Shown here: in pieces, positions 1 through 7,534 of the stretch
Position numbering within the stretch: position 1 is the stretch's first letter
Layout of the letters: each line of letters begins with the position of its first letter
NCBI RefSeq assembly: GCF_900187355.1
Contig: NZ_LT906451.1
Span: forward strand, 806,501 to 870,500
DNA from: Legionella lansingensis
Lineage (GTDB): Bacteria; Pseudomonadota; Gammaproteobacteria; Legionellales; Legionellaceae
Reading direction: 5' to 3'
Length of the DNA: 64,000 nt
The notes under the pieces: generated by a model
What the model was told of the DNA's origin: nothing
The model's input: only the letters and a program-made list of their open reading frames with translations
The model's database searches: none
Made by a program: the position numbers and the translations under genes

Positions 1-101
1 ATCTAAAAGAAATTGGTGCAGTGCTTGGTGTAAGTGAATCTCGAGTTTCTCAAATTCATAGTCAGGCAACGCTGCGTATTAAGTCGCGATTATCGGAGTG
101 A
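1..101 (+). CDS. fliA: FliA, flagellar sigma-28 factor, C-terminal end (partial)
   Basis: The reading frame beginning at base 3 is open to a TGA at 99-101 and gives 32 residues. They contain a region 4 helix-turn-helix with the sequence LKEIGAVLGVSESRVSQIH, followed by a basic tail ending in RLSE. This is the -35 recognition segment of FliA/WhiG-type sigma factors, where the recognition helix reads GVSESRVSQ. FliA directs transcription of late flagellar genes (flagellin, motility and chemotaxis genes). The start lies outside the window. No flagellar motor gene follows; the next gene is an unrelated VOC protein, so this is probably the end of a flagellar operon. General sigma-70 region 4 is the only alternative, and the ESRVSQIH core makes FliA more likely. 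Confidence 0.85.
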   Translation, partial: LKEIGAVLGVSESRVSQIHSQATLRIKSRLSE

Positions 102-138
102 GTTAGGTGTCGTTCACTCACAGTAAAGGAACTGAAAT

Positions 139-531
139 ATGACCATCGAGTTTAATCACACGATAATATCAGCTAAGGATCATAAAGCATCAGCCATGTT
201 TTTGGCTGAGATTCTAAATCTTCCCGTTCCCACATCTTACGGTCCTTTCTTTATGGTAGAAACAAATAATGGCGTGAGTCTCGATTTTATAAAAGATGAG
301 GGTAAAATATCCCCACAGCATTATGCCTTCTTAGTTAGCGAGAGGGAGTTTGATAGTATCTTTAAGCGAATCCAAGCAAAAAATCTGATTTATTGGGCTG
401 ATCCTGGACAAACAAAAGTAGGCGAAATTAATCATCGAGATGGTGGTCGAGGGGTCTATTTTGAAGATCCAAATGGTCATCTTTTGGAGTTGCTTACTCG
501 TCCCTATGGTTCCGGTGATAAAAAGAACTAG
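139..531 (+). CDS. VOC-family (glyoxalase/dioxygenase fold) protein
   Basis: 130 residues, the length of a single VOC domain with two beta-alpha-beta-beta-beta modules. The N-terminal module begins IEFNHTIISAKDHKAS with a potential metal-ligand His at position 7. The C-terminal module carries GRGVYFEDPNGHLLELLTRPYG, where FEDPNGHLLE is the classic VOC signature holding the second-module Glu ligand. Family members are metal-dependent lyases, dioxygenases or antibiotic-binding proteins, and the substrate cannot be read from the sequence. The protein is cytosolic, with no signal peptide. An AAAGGA ribosome-binding site lies about 8 bases before the ATG. A cupin gene follows 70 bases later and the two may be co-transcribed, but a shared pathway is only a guess. 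Confidence 0.8.
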   Translation: MTIEFNHTIISAKDHKASAMFLAEILNLPVPTSYGPFFMVETNNGVSLDFIKDEGKISPQHYAFLVSEREFDSIFKRIQAKNLIYWADPGQTKVGEINHRDGGRGVYFEDPNGHLLELLTRPYGSGDKKN

Positions 532-603
532 AGCAAAAACATTCGACAATTCATCCTCTAGATGTACAATAAGAAAATTAATTACTCATTTTGAGGGCCA
601 GGC

Positions 604-963
604 ATGAAAAAAATAAATCTGCAGGATAAATTTGCTGCTTTTAATGATTATTGGTCACCTAAAATTGTTGGTGATCTGAATGATTCTCATGTCAAGCTTG
701 CTAAATTTAAAGGGGAATTTGTTTGGCATAAACATGACACAGAGGATGAATTATTTCTCGTTATTAAAGGCCATTTGCTCATCAAATTAAGAGATAGAGA
801 TATCCATCTTGATGAGGGTGAATTTGTTATCATCCCCAAGGGAATTGAACATATGCCCATTGCCAATGAAGAGGTTCAGGTTATGTTAATTGAACCTAAA
901 ACGACATTAAATACTGGTGATGTAACTTCTGAATTAACCAAGGCTCAATTGGATAGGATCTAA
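604..963 (+). CDS. Small cupin-domain protein
   Basis: 119 residues forming one cupin barrel. Motif 1 is seen as FVWHKHDTEDELFLVIKG (residues about 39-56), with two His and the Glu that normally bind the metal. Motif 2 is DEGEFVIIPKGIEHMPIA (residues about 75-92), with a His in the usual third-ligand region. Proteins of this size and motif spacing are usually annotated only as cupin domain-containing; they may bind a metal and a small ligand or act as isomerases or dioxygenases. A GAGGGCCAGGC stretch just before the ATG gives a ribosome-binding site. The specific substrate is unknown. The gene is followed by a short inverted-repeat element rather than another gene. Confidence 0.75.
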   Translation: MKKINLQDKFAAFNDYWSPKIVGDLNDSHVKLAKFKGEFVWHKHDTEDELFLVIKGHLLIKLRDRDIHLDEGEFVIIPKGIEHMPIANEEVQVMLIEPKTTLNTGDVTSELTKAQLDRI

Positions 964-1020
964 ATTTCAATTTGATGCCATAAAGGGAGTGTTGCAGAAA
1001 ATACCCCACTTTTCCTCCTC

Positions 1021-1153
1021 ACTGTCATTAAGTTAAGCGTTCTCGAATCCCCGCGGCGGCATTGACCGCGGGGTCCATCCTGTCAGTCTGGACATAGATA
1101 CCGCAGTCAAGCCGCGGTAATTCGAATGGAAAAGCCATTAACTTAATGGCAGT
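1021..1153. repeat. MITE-like element with 16-bp terminal inverted repeats
   Basis: The left end ACTGTCATTAAGTTAA (1021-1036) is repeated in inverse as TTAACTTAATGGCAGT (1138-1153), with 15 of 16 bases paired. The interior holds two GC-rich palindromes: CCGCGG...CCGCGG around 1051-1073 and CCGCAGTCAAGCCGCGG at 1101-1117. It has no coding capacity. The inner part of the terminal repeat (TTAAGTTAA) is shared with the elements at 25278-25447 and 62311-62425, so these probably form one non-autonomous family with different interiors. No target-site duplication is evident here. Confidence 0.6.
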
Positions 1154-1262
1154 AAAGTAAGCATGTGGGATATTTAAGATGACGACTGAGAATTGCTATT
1201 CTGTAGTCAGAAATGAGCTTTAGCTGTACAATAATGCCCTTATTACATTTGCTAGGATACTC

Positions 1263-2370
1263 ATGTTAGAAGTCAATCAAATTACTCTTACCTTGGCTGA
1301 TTTGGATAAGCGAATTGCAGCGCTTAGGGGGTATCTTTGACTTTGACAAAAAACGTGAGCGATTAGAAGAAGTTATCCGTGAACTGGAATCGTCTAATGT
1401 TTGGAACGAACCGGAACATGCACAGGCACTAGGCCGTGAGCGTGCTCAACTTGAGGCTGTTGTCCATCAGCTGGAACAATTAACACAATCGACAACTGAT
1501 TTAACCGAGCTTTTTGAGCTTGCTCGTACTGAAGATGATGATGCTATTATTAGCGAAGTAGCTAGAGAGATGGCTACGATCGAACAACAAGTCGCGGGGC
1601 TTGAATTTCGTCGCATGTTCTCAGGTGAGATGGATGGTTCTAATGCCTATTTGGATATTCAAGCCGGTTCCGGTGGTACAGAAGCACAAGATTGGGCTGA
1701 GATGTTATTGCGTATGTATCTGCGTTGGGGAGAGCATCATGGTTTTAGTACGGAATTAATCGAGTGTTCCGCAGGAGAAGTAGCGGGTATCAAAAGTGCA
1801 ACCATCCATTTTGTTGGCGAGTATGCTTACGGTTGGTTGCGAACAGAAACGGGTGTGCATCGTTTGGTACGCAAATCTCCTTTTGATTCAGGTAACCGTC
1901 GTCACACCTCTTTCGCAGCTGTGTTTGTTTCACCTGAAGTGGATGATGATATCGATATCGAAATCAATCCGGCTGATTTACGCATCGATACGTATCGAGC
2001 CTCAGGGGCTGGTGGACAACACGTTAACCGCACCGATTCAGCCGTTCGGATCACTCACATGCCAACGGGTATTGTGGTTCAGTGTCAGACTGACCGGAGT
2101 CAGCATAAAAATAAAGATCAGGCGATGAAGCAGTTGCGCGCCAAGTTATATGAAATGGAAATACAAAAGAAAAATGCCGCGCAACAAGCCTTGGAAGCAA
2201 GTAAATCAGATATTGGATGGGGTTCGCAGATTCGCTCTTATGTCCTCGATCAATCTCGTGTTAAAGATTTACGCACAGGTGTTGAGACAAGTAATACACA
2301 AGCAGTTTTAGATGGTGATTTAGATCAATTTATTGAAGCCAGTTTAAAGGCGGGAGTAGGGGAAGCATGA
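1263..2370 (+). CDS. prfB: Peptide chain release factor 2 (programmed +1 frameshift)
   Basis: RF2 releases finished proteins at UGA and UAA codons. The product is made from 1263-1337 joined to 1339-2370: frame one reads 25 codons to an in-frame TGA at 1338-1340, and a +1 slip on CTT-TGA-C continues into the long frame, giving 368 residues (E. coli RF2 has 365). The slip site has the usual upstream Shine-Dalgarno-like AGGGGG (1326-1331). The stop-recognition tripeptide SPF falls at residues 205-207 and the catalytic GGQ at 250-252. The GGQ stretch reads [18 protein letters not shown]. Its stop codon overlaps the lysS start (ATGA), so the two are translationally coupled, as in many gammaproteobacteria. 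An unshifted start at 1315 would lose the N-terminus. Confidence 0.97.
1326..1341 (+). promoter_or_regulatory. prfB autoregulatory frameshift site
   Basis: AGGGGGTATCTTTGAC: internal Shine-Dalgarno-like AGGGGG, three-base spacer, slippery CTT, in-frame stop TGA followed by C. When RF2 is scarce, slow termination at this UGA lets the ribosome slip +1 and make full-length RF2. The site is seen directly; its mechanism is established for prfB of E. coli. Confidence 0.95.
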
Positions 2371-3854
2371 CAGAAGAACACTTAGATGAAAGCGAAGTTT
2401 ATCAGATTCGTAAACAAAAACTGGCTGATTTACGCAAGAGTGGCTTTAACTTCCCAAACAAATTTCGCCGCCATGATTTCGCCGCTGATTTATTAAATAA
2501 ATATGCTCAACTTGAGAAGGATAGTTTAGCCGAAAAACATGTCAAAGCAGTTGTCGCTGGCCGAATTGTTCTGCGCCGTATCATGGGTAAGGCGAGCTTT
2601 TTTCATATCCAGGATGTTTCTGGTCGTATTCAAATCTACATTCGTCAAAACGAGTTGCCAGAAATCTATGAACAATTTAAGCATTGGGATTTAGGTGATA
2701 TTGTCGGCGTTTCAGGTGAATTATTTATAACCAATACGGGTGAATTAACGGTCAATGCACAGCATATTGAATTGCTAACGAAATCGCTTCGTCCATTACC
2801 GGATAAGTTTCATGGTTTAGCTGATCAAGAATTACGATATCGTAAACGCTATGTTGATTTGATTGCTAATGAAGAAAGTCGAGAGACGTTTCTTTTGCGT
2901 TCAAAATTGATTACAGCCCTCCGACAATTCATGGATAGTCATCAATTTCTCGAAGTAGAAACGCCAATGATGCATCCTATTCCCGGTGGTGCTTTAGCCC
3001 GTCCTTTTGTAACCCACCATAACACGTTGGACATGCAAATGTTTTTGCGTATTGCGCCTGAGCTTTATTTAAAGCGTCTGGTGGTCGGTGGTTTCGAAAG
3101 GGTTTATGAAATCAATCGTAATTTCCGCAATGAAGGGATTTCCACACGTCACAATCCTGAATTTACCATGGTCGAATTTTATCAAGCTTATGCTGATTAT
3201 AATGATTTGATGGATTTTACCGAGAAATTGCTGCGTTATTTATGTGACGTTGTGATAGGCAGTCAACAAGTTGAATACCAAGGTCAGATCATTGATTTTG
3301 CAAAACCCTTTGCACGTATGACAGTTAAAGAAGCCATTTTGCATTACCATAAAGAGTTATCTCATGGGGAGATCGAGACCAGTGAGGGTTGTAGATCGTT
3401 GCTCGACCGCCTGAGGATAGAGTATAAACACAGCGATGGTTTAGGTAAGTTGCAAATGCTTGTTTTTGAGGAAACCGTTGAAGATTTATTAATTCAACCA
3501 ACCTTTATCACCGCTTATCCAACAGAAGTATCGCCTTTGGCAAGACGTAATGATATGAATCCAGAAGTAACTGATCGTTTCGAATTTTTTATCGCTGGAC
3601 GAGAAATCGCCAATGGCTTTTCAGAATTAAATGATGCACAAGATCAGGCGGAGCGTTTCCAAAAACAAGTGGAGGAGAAAGACGCCGGTGATCTGGAAGC
3701 TATGCATTTTGATCATGATTTTATCGAAGCATTGGAATACGGCATGCCACCTACAGCAGGAGAAGGGATAGGCATCGACAGATTAGTAATGCTATTTACA
3801 AATTCTCCTTCAATACGGGACGTCATCTTGTTCCCTCATCTCCGACAAAATTAG
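2367..3854 (+). CDS. lysS: Lysyl-tRNA synthetase, class II
   Basis: 495 residues, the normal size for bacterial LysRS. It charges tRNA-Lys with lysine using ATP in the cytosol. An N-terminal OB-fold anticodon-binding domain (about residues 60-150, containing [20 protein letters not shown]) precedes the class II catalytic core. Motif 2 appears as [21 protein letters not shown], with the conserved FRNE and the Arg/His loop. Motif 3 is [13 protein letters not shown] near the C-terminus, with the ATP-binding Arg. The ATG overlaps the prfB stop by four bases, so the pair is read as one transcript, the same order as in E. coli. Nothing unusual was seen. Confidence 0.97.
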   Translation: MTEEHLDESEVYQIRKQKLADLRKSGFNFPNKFRRHDFAADLLNKYAQLEKDSLAEKHVKAVVAGRIVLRRIMGKASFFHIQDVSGRIQIYIRQNELPEIYEQFKHWDLGDIVGVSGELFITNTGELTVNAQHIELLTKSLRPLPDKFHGLADQELRYRKRYVDLIANEESRETFLLRSKLITALRQFMDSHQFLEVETPMMHPIPGGALARPFVTHHNTLDMQMFLRIAPELYLKRLVVGGFERVYEINRNFRNEGISTRHNPEFTMVEFYQAYADYNDLMDFTEKLLRYLCDVVIGSQQVEYQGQIIDFAKPFARMTVKEAILHYHKELSHGEIETSEGCRSLLDRLRIEYKHSDGLGKLQMLVFEETVEDLLIQPTFITAYPTEVSPLARRNDMNPEVTDRFEFFIAGREIANGFSELNDAQDQAERFQKQVEEKDAGDLEAMHFDHDFIEALEYGMPPTAGEGIGIDRLVMLFTNSPSIRDVILFPHLRQN

Positions 3855-3867
3855 GTCGAGATTGTCT

Positions 3868-3917
3868 AACCCGTTCGGGCTGGGGAGGGCACTTATGCCG
3901 TCTCGAAGCCCTTACCT
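3868..3917. repeat. Partial copy of the 170-bp inverted-repeat element
   Basis: GTCTAACCCGTTCGGGCTGG followed by GAGGGCACTTATGCCGTCTC closely matches the reverse complement of the right half of the element at 25278-25447 (CTAACCGGTTCGGGCTGAGG and GCCGTCTCGAAGCC). Terminal repeats are missing here, so this is a fragment. It lies between the lysS stop and another repeat. Confidence 0.55.
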
Positions 3918-3929
3918 CAAGATCAGGGG

Positions 3930-4016
3930 TAGCCTGGATGGCCGCGTTAGCGGACATCCGGGATCGTGAAATCGGCCTGTTGAAACCCTGGTTGTCGCTT
4001 AAGCGCCAACCAGGCT
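3930..4016. repeat. Intergenic repeat R4, copy 1 (interrupted by the IS110 element)
   Basis: It starts TAGCCTGGATGGCC and ends GCGCCAACCAGGCT. The inner arms CCTGGTTG and CCAACCAGG can pair. A second copy at 7366-7466 has the same order of blocks (CTGGATGG, GACATCCGGG, AAATCGGC, CCTGGTTGTCGC, GCGCCAACCAGGCT) but continues into ACGTTT. Copy 1 instead passes into the IS110 left end at the CT, and the expected ACGT appears on the far side of the IS at 5224-5227. Confidence 0.65.
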
Positions 4017-4047
4017 TGTATCTTTAAAAAGTAGGCAGAAATGCTTA

Positions 4048-4201
4048 ATCTCAAGGGCACTTGAGATGGGAGAAGAGATCTTGTAACCAGGCAAGGCATA
4101 AAGCCTGAGGTGTAGATTAGGACCTTCTCCCCGCTTATCAATCGACCGAACAGTATCTTAGGCCGCTCCATCAAAGTAAGCCTGTATTCGCAAGCTTGGT
4201 C
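4048..4201 (+). ncRNA. Candidate IS110 bridge RNA
   Basis: The non-coding left end contains ordered, well-paired stems. There is a perfect 8-bp hairpin, ATCTCAAG/CTTGAGAT (4048-4055 with 4060-4067). An 8-bp stem GGGAGAAG/CTTCTCCC (4068-4075 with 4124-4131) closes a first internal loop. A GACC/GGTC stem (4144-4147 with 4198-4201) closes a second. Loop 1 holds AACCAGGC (4085-4092), identical to the left genomic flank, and TGTAG (4111-4115), which pairs with the right flank CTACG allowing one wobble. Loop 2 holds ACAGTATCT (4150-4158), identical to the right end of the element, and CAAG (4191-4194), complementary to the left end CTTG. This is the target-loop/donor-loop arrangement known for IS621 bridge RNA. 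Pairing was read by eye; transcript ends are unknown. Confidence 0.65.
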
Positions 4202-4249
4202 AATGATAAATATAACCTCAAGTATTTTTTACAGCCATTGGAGATTAGC

Positions 4250-5212
4250 ATGAGTGCATATGAATTTGTAGGTGTTGATATTGCTAAGGATAAATTTGAT
4301 AGTGCCCTGGAAATCAATAATCGCTGCAAGCATGCTGTTTTTTCTAATAACGAACAGGGATACAAAGCTTTCCTCAAATGGCTTGAGCAATACACGATAT
4401 CTCCTTGGGTCTGTATGGAAGCGACTGGCCATTACAGTGAGGGACTGGCTGATTTCTTAGCTGAGAAAGGAATTCGTGTCAGTGTGGTTAATCCCTTTCA
4501 AATCAAGAGCTTTGCTAAAGCCTCCTTGGCACGCAATAAAAATGATAGGATTGATGCCAAAATCATTGCACAATTTGGTCAACGTATGGAACCACGCATT
4601 TATCAATCCAACTCTGCTGAGCAAAAAGAAATAAGAGAGTTAACCAAAGTCTTGGATATGCTGAAAGCTCAGGTTATTCAGTTAACCAATCAACTGCATA
4701 GCATTAGAGGTCATGCGGCACAGAAAAGCTTAAAGAAAATGATTGAGAAGCTTGAGCAAGAAATAAAGCGTATTCAACAACAAATTGATGAACTCATTAA
4801 CAATAATCAGCAGCTTAAAGAAAAATTCGAATTGTTACTTTCCATTAAGGGAATAGGCAAACTCACCGCCTATCATGTGCTGGCTCGAATACCTGACATC
4901 CAGTGCTTTCAAACAGCTAAACAATTCGCTGCTTATATGGGCATTACGCCAAAACAACAGCAATCCGGATCTCTTATTGGCAAAACGACCATCTCAAGAC
5001 TTGGAGATAGTCGATTAAGAAAAGCTCTTTATATGGCTGCTTTAGTTGCCAAACGTTACAACAAGTCTCTTCTGCCTTTTATCAATAAACTGCAAACTAA
5101 AGGCAAAACACCGAAAATAATCATTTGTGCCGTGATGCGTAAATTAGCTCACATCATTTTCGGTGTCTTAAAGAATAAACAACCTTTTAATGAAAATGTT
5201 GCTTGCTTTTAA
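4250..5212 (+). CDS. IS110-family transposase (RNA-guided DEDD/serine recombinase)
   Basis: 320 residues from the ATG with GGAG at 4240-4243; an upstream TTG at 4196 would run through the RNA region and is unlikely. The N-terminal RuvC-like DEDD domain starts YEFVGVDIAKDKFDSAL (D10), with E57 in CMEATGHYSEG and D99/D102 in NKNDRIDAKI. A coiled-coil linker spans about 120-195. The C-terminal Transposase_20 domain has the helix-hairpin-helix-like SIKGIGKLTAYHVLARIP and the QQSGSLIGK segment, whose serine (S239 or S241) is the expected nucleophile. All catalytic residues are present and the frame is intact, so the element may be active. IS110 enzymes cut and paste through a circular intermediate guided by a bridge RNA. 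Confidence 0.93.
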   Translation: MSAYEFVGVDIAKDKFDSALEINNRCKHAVFSNNEQGYKAFLKWLEQYTISPWVCMEATGHYSEGLADFLAEKGIRVSVVNPFQIKSFAKASLARNKNDRIDAKIIAQFGQRMEPRIYQSNSAEQKEIRELTKVLDMLKAQVIQLTNQLHSIRGHAAQKSLKKMIEKLEQEIKRIQQQIDELINNNQQLKEKFELLLSIKGIGKLTAYHVLARIPDIQCFQTAKQFAAYMGITPKQQQSGSLIGKTTISRLGDSRLRKALYMAALVAKRYNKSLLPFINKLQTKGKTPKIIICAVMRKLAHIIFGVLKNKQPFNENVACF

Positions 5213-5232
5213 AGACAGTATCTACGTACTTT

Positions 5233-6801
5233 TCAGGAAAGGATGCATGAAGTGCTTGACGAAGAGCTTTCACGACCACTGGCATTGGCAAAAAAGCCGC
5301 TGGTGCCTAGACTTACTTGAGGTTGAGCACTTTGTTCTGACTGATTACGCTGCAAAATCTTTTGTAGTTGTTCAACTATCACTTGATTGGCCATGGCTTG
5401 TGCTATCTGTAAAGCTTGCATGATTTTTTCTTGCGGAAAATCATTTGCTTTCTCTAACAATCGTTGCGCGATGTGAGTGTGCCCAGCAATGATTGCTATA
5501 TCGAGTGGAGTAATACCAGGGATGTGATCAGGGAGAGGGTCTTGAAATTGGGTTTCCAACCAAGCGGTTAGTGCACTTCTGCGATGATTTTTTTCGGCCA
5601 AAGCCAGTAAAATTTGAATATCTTCCTGCATTCCTGATGCAGCAGATGCTTTATTTGCCAGTAAACAATTCACTATTTCAGCATGATCTTCTTGTACCGC
5701 TATATGTAAGGCAGTTGCGCCATTATCTATGCAGGTGGCATTTACATCGGTTTTACTGTGAGCGAGCAAAAGTTTAACCACATCAGCATGACCGTTTTGT
5801 GCAGCCATATATAAAGCAGTACTGCCATCAGTTGTACGGGCAGCATTAACATTCGTTTGAGCGTGAGCGAGCAAAAGTTTGACAACTTCAGCATGACCGT
5901 TTTGTGCGGCAACAAATAAAGCGGTAGCACCATCAGTTGTGCAGACAGCATTCACATCAATTTGATCATAAGTCAACCAACGTTTGATGGCTTTAACATG
6001 TTTATCGTAAGTGAGCAATAGTTTGACCACATCAGTATAACCATCTTGTGCCGCAAGAAATAAAGCAGTAGCACCATCATGTGCACGGGCAGCATTCACC
6101 CTTGCTTCATGATGAGACAGCAAATATTGAACTACTTCAGGATCTCCAGCTGCTGCTGCAACATGTAAGGCAGTGACTTGATAAGAAGAAACAGCATCAA
6201 GACTAAACCCCAGATTATTCAGTTCTTTGATTTGCTCAAGCGATTGACGGCAAAGAATCGCCCAATGCAGTAATGTATAACCTGCTTCATCGGTTTGCTT
6301 AGTGTCAATTTTCCCATCTTGGCTTTGATAATGGGGCACAATTAGATGTTTATAAATATAATTCAGGAGGTTCTGATTGCCTGCTCTATAGATCCAATCA
6401 TATAGAGACACTCCATCTTTATCGTAAAAGTACAAATCAGCCAGCTTTATTTTTTCTTTCAACAAGGAGTTATTACCTATTAGAAGCAGGAATAATAGCT
6501 CAGGAAGATGTCTATGTTCCTCTTTGAGCCATTGTGTTTCTAATATTTTCTTAAAATCAGTACTCTGGTTATGGGGAAAATACTGTTTGGTGACAGATTT
6601 TATGAATACCTTTATGAATACCGGGTCGTTGATGATTTGATAAAAGCGCTGGGAAACTTGCTTGACGTCATGGAATGCGCTTGAGGGTAAAAAACGCAAA
6701 ATAGCAAAAAGAACTTCATCCGGTATTGAGTCTAATAAACCAAACAATTGAGTTTGGGGTGCGGATGATCGTTTCTCACTCATTTCATCTTTCATTTTCA
6801 T
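5233..6801 (-). CDS. F-box, ankyrin-repeat protein with C-terminal CaaX box (candidate Dot/Icm effector)
   Basis: 522 residues. An F-box-like segment lies at about 20-62 (LLDSIPDEVLFAILRFLPSS and following QVSQRFYQIINDPVF). At least six ankyrin units lie between about 172 and 385, several nearly identical (GATALFVAAQNGHAEVVKLL; GSTALYMAAQNGHADVVKLL), with another unit at 428-450 (GITPLDIAIIAGHTHIAQRLL). The C-terminus is a serine run followed by CILS, a CaaX box of the farnesylation type (X = Ser). F-box plus ankyrin plus CaaX is the architecture of L. pneumophila AnkB (LegAU13), an effector that binds host Skp1 and is lipidated by host enzymes; this protein is about three times longer. Function as an E3-ligase adaptor in a host cell is inferred. 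No signal peptide or TM segment is seen. It stands alone, with an IS110 element 10 bases past its stop. Confidence 0.85.
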   Translation of the reverse strand: MKMKDEMSEKRSSAPQTQLFGLLDSIPDEVLFAILRFLPSSAFHDVKQVSQRFYQIINDPVFIKVFIKSVTKQYFPHNQSTDFKKILETQWLKEEHRHLPELLFLLLIGNNSLLKEKIKLADLYFYDKDGVSLYDWIYRAGNQNLLNYIYKHLIVPHYQSQDGKIDTKQTDEAGYTLLHWAILCRQSLEQIKELNNLGFSLDAVSSYQVTALHVAAAAGDPEVVQYLLSHHEARVNAARAHDGATALFLAAQDGYTDVVKLLLTYDKHVKAIKRWLTYDQIDVNAVCTTDGATALFVAAQNGHAEVVKLLLAHAQTNVNAARTTDGSTALYMAAQNGHADVVKLLLAHSKTDVNATCIDNGATALHIAVQEDHAEIVNCLLANKASAASGMQEDIQILLALAEKNHRRSALTAWLETQFQDPLPDHIPGITPLDIAIIAGHTHIAQRLLEKANDFPQEKIMQALQIAQAMANQVIVEQLQKILQRNQSEQSAQPQVSLGTSGFFANASGRESSSSSTSCILS

Positions 6802-6908
6802 AGGTACAGATAGATAACTAATAAGACAATGTGGCTATCATAATGTCTGCTAATGTGTAATAAAAATTGATTATTTGTATGTGTTATATGTAAATTTCTT
6901 ATATGCCG

Positions 6909-6917
6909 AGTATTAAG
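6909..6917 (-). promoter_or_regulatory. Possible PmrA-type box upstream of the ankyrin gene
   Basis: On the minus strand the sequence reads CTTAATACT, 8 of 9 matches to the cTTAATatT motif reported for PmrA-regulated Legionella effector genes. It lies about 108 bases before the ATG at 6801. The rest of 6802-7074 is AT-rich and holds no gene that I can support. Confidence 0.3.
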
Positions 6918-7074
6918 TAAGCACCGATTGCAGCCAACCCTTGATTGCGCTCCGCCCTGAGAGACCAAAAAACGATGCATAAGGCTGTGCAGACTGCCGT
7001 AATTATTTTATCCGAATACAAATTTTCCCCATGCTTCTTATCTATAATAGATCTATCAGCACAGGAGATTTACC

Positions 7075-7230
7075 ATGGAAACCGAAAAAAAATTGAAGGA
7101 GATAGAGCAGCTTTTACGTAGCATCGAATACAAAATTGATGAATTTATGTCCCAGCTCGATAATATCGAAAATCTATTAGATGAAAGATTTGATGAGTTG
7201 TTTAATAGAGAGCAAGATAAAAAAGGTTAA
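7075..7230 (+). CDS. 51-residue coiled-coil protein of unknown function
   Basis: ATG at 7075 with AGGAG at 7063-7067 (spacing 7) and a TATAAT at 7043-7048 upstream give good start signals for a short frame. The product is METEKKLKEIEQLLRSIEYK and onward to QDKKG. It is entirely charged and helical, with hydrophobic residues at heptad spacing (L, I, L, I, F, L, I, L, L), suggesting a small coiled coil. It has no Cys, no signal peptide and no known domain. Its neighbours are the ankyrin gene (divergent) and nrdB (convergent), so context does not suggest a role. Confidence 0.55.
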   Translation: METEKKLKEIEQLLRSIEYKIDEFMSQLDNIENLLDERFDELFNREQDKKG

Positions 7231-7365
7231 TGTTCTATAATTATCAAACTTGTCTTATGATTCGCCTCACTCTCAGAGAGTTAAAGTAAATTGTTATCCT
7301 CAAAAATTTAATTATTGTCTTATTAAGCGATGATTAAATCCTTCACTAAAATTTATAACACTGGA

Positions 7366-7466
7366 GGCTGGATGGCTATGTTTTAACAGACATCCGGGTA
7401 ATTGTAAATCGGCTCTCAAGGCGTTTCATTGAAATCCTGGTTGTCGCTGCGCCAACCAGGCTACGT
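7366..7466. repeat. Intergenic repeat R4, copy 2 (intact IS110 target site)
   Basis: Same block order as 3930-4016, here uninterrupted: CTGGATGG, GACATCCGGG, AAATCGGC, CCTGGTTGTCGC/GCGCCAACCAGG, then CTACGTTT. The 12-base AACCAGGCTACG at 7454-7465 equals the reconstructed insertion site of the IS110 element. The span 7231-7534 otherwise contains only this repeat and copy 3. Confidence 0.65.
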
Positions 7467-7477
7467 TTAGGGAGTTG

Positions 7478-7513
7478 TAGCCTGGATGGCCAACGGACAT
7501 CCGGTGATTGTAA
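7478..7513. repeat. Intergenic repeat R4, copy 3 (truncated)
   Basis: TAGCCTGGATGGCCAACGG then ACATCCGG and TTGTAAATC repeat the left third of R4; the CCTGGTTG/CCAACCAGG stem is missing. It lies a few bases downstream of copy 2 in the same orientation and next to the nrdB 3' end. Confidence 0.5.
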
Positions 7514-7534
7514 ATCAGATATTCAGGTATCAGA

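Larger units (their letters stand above)
4015..5223 (+). mobile_element. IS110-family insertion sequence (IS110 group, about 1.2 kb)
   Basis: Proposed limits are the CT dinucleotide at 4015-4016 on the left and the CT at 5222-5223 on the right; one CT is the shared core, so the element itself is about 1207 bp. It has no terminal inverted repeats, as is normal for IS110. It has a long non-coding left end (about 235 bp) and a very short right end: the transposase stop is 9 bases from the proposed boundary. Limits were set by comparison with the uninterrupted R4 copy (AACCAGGCTACG at 7454-7465): left flank AACCAGG, right flank ACGT. The element lies 10 bases beyond the stop of the convergently oriented ankyrin gene. 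Boundaries are inferred and need a second copy or an empty site to confirm. Confidence 0.7.

Noticed and set aside
331-549. Minus-strand frame of 72 codons over the VOC gene
   Set aside because: No ribosome-binding site, and it lies entirely opposite a conserved VOC domain gene; a shadow frame.
4018-4023. GTATCT at 4018-4023 and 5218-5223 as the direct repeat marking the IS110 ends
   Set aside because: This would put the left core at 4022-4023, but then loop 1 of the RNA does not match the left flank and the intact R4 copy (CAGGCTACG) is not restored. The CT at 4015-4016 fits all four guide segments.
4171-4432. Minus-strand frames opposite the IS110 left end and transposase start
   Set aside because: They overlap the bridge-RNA candidate and the transposase in antisense; no known domain and no start signals.
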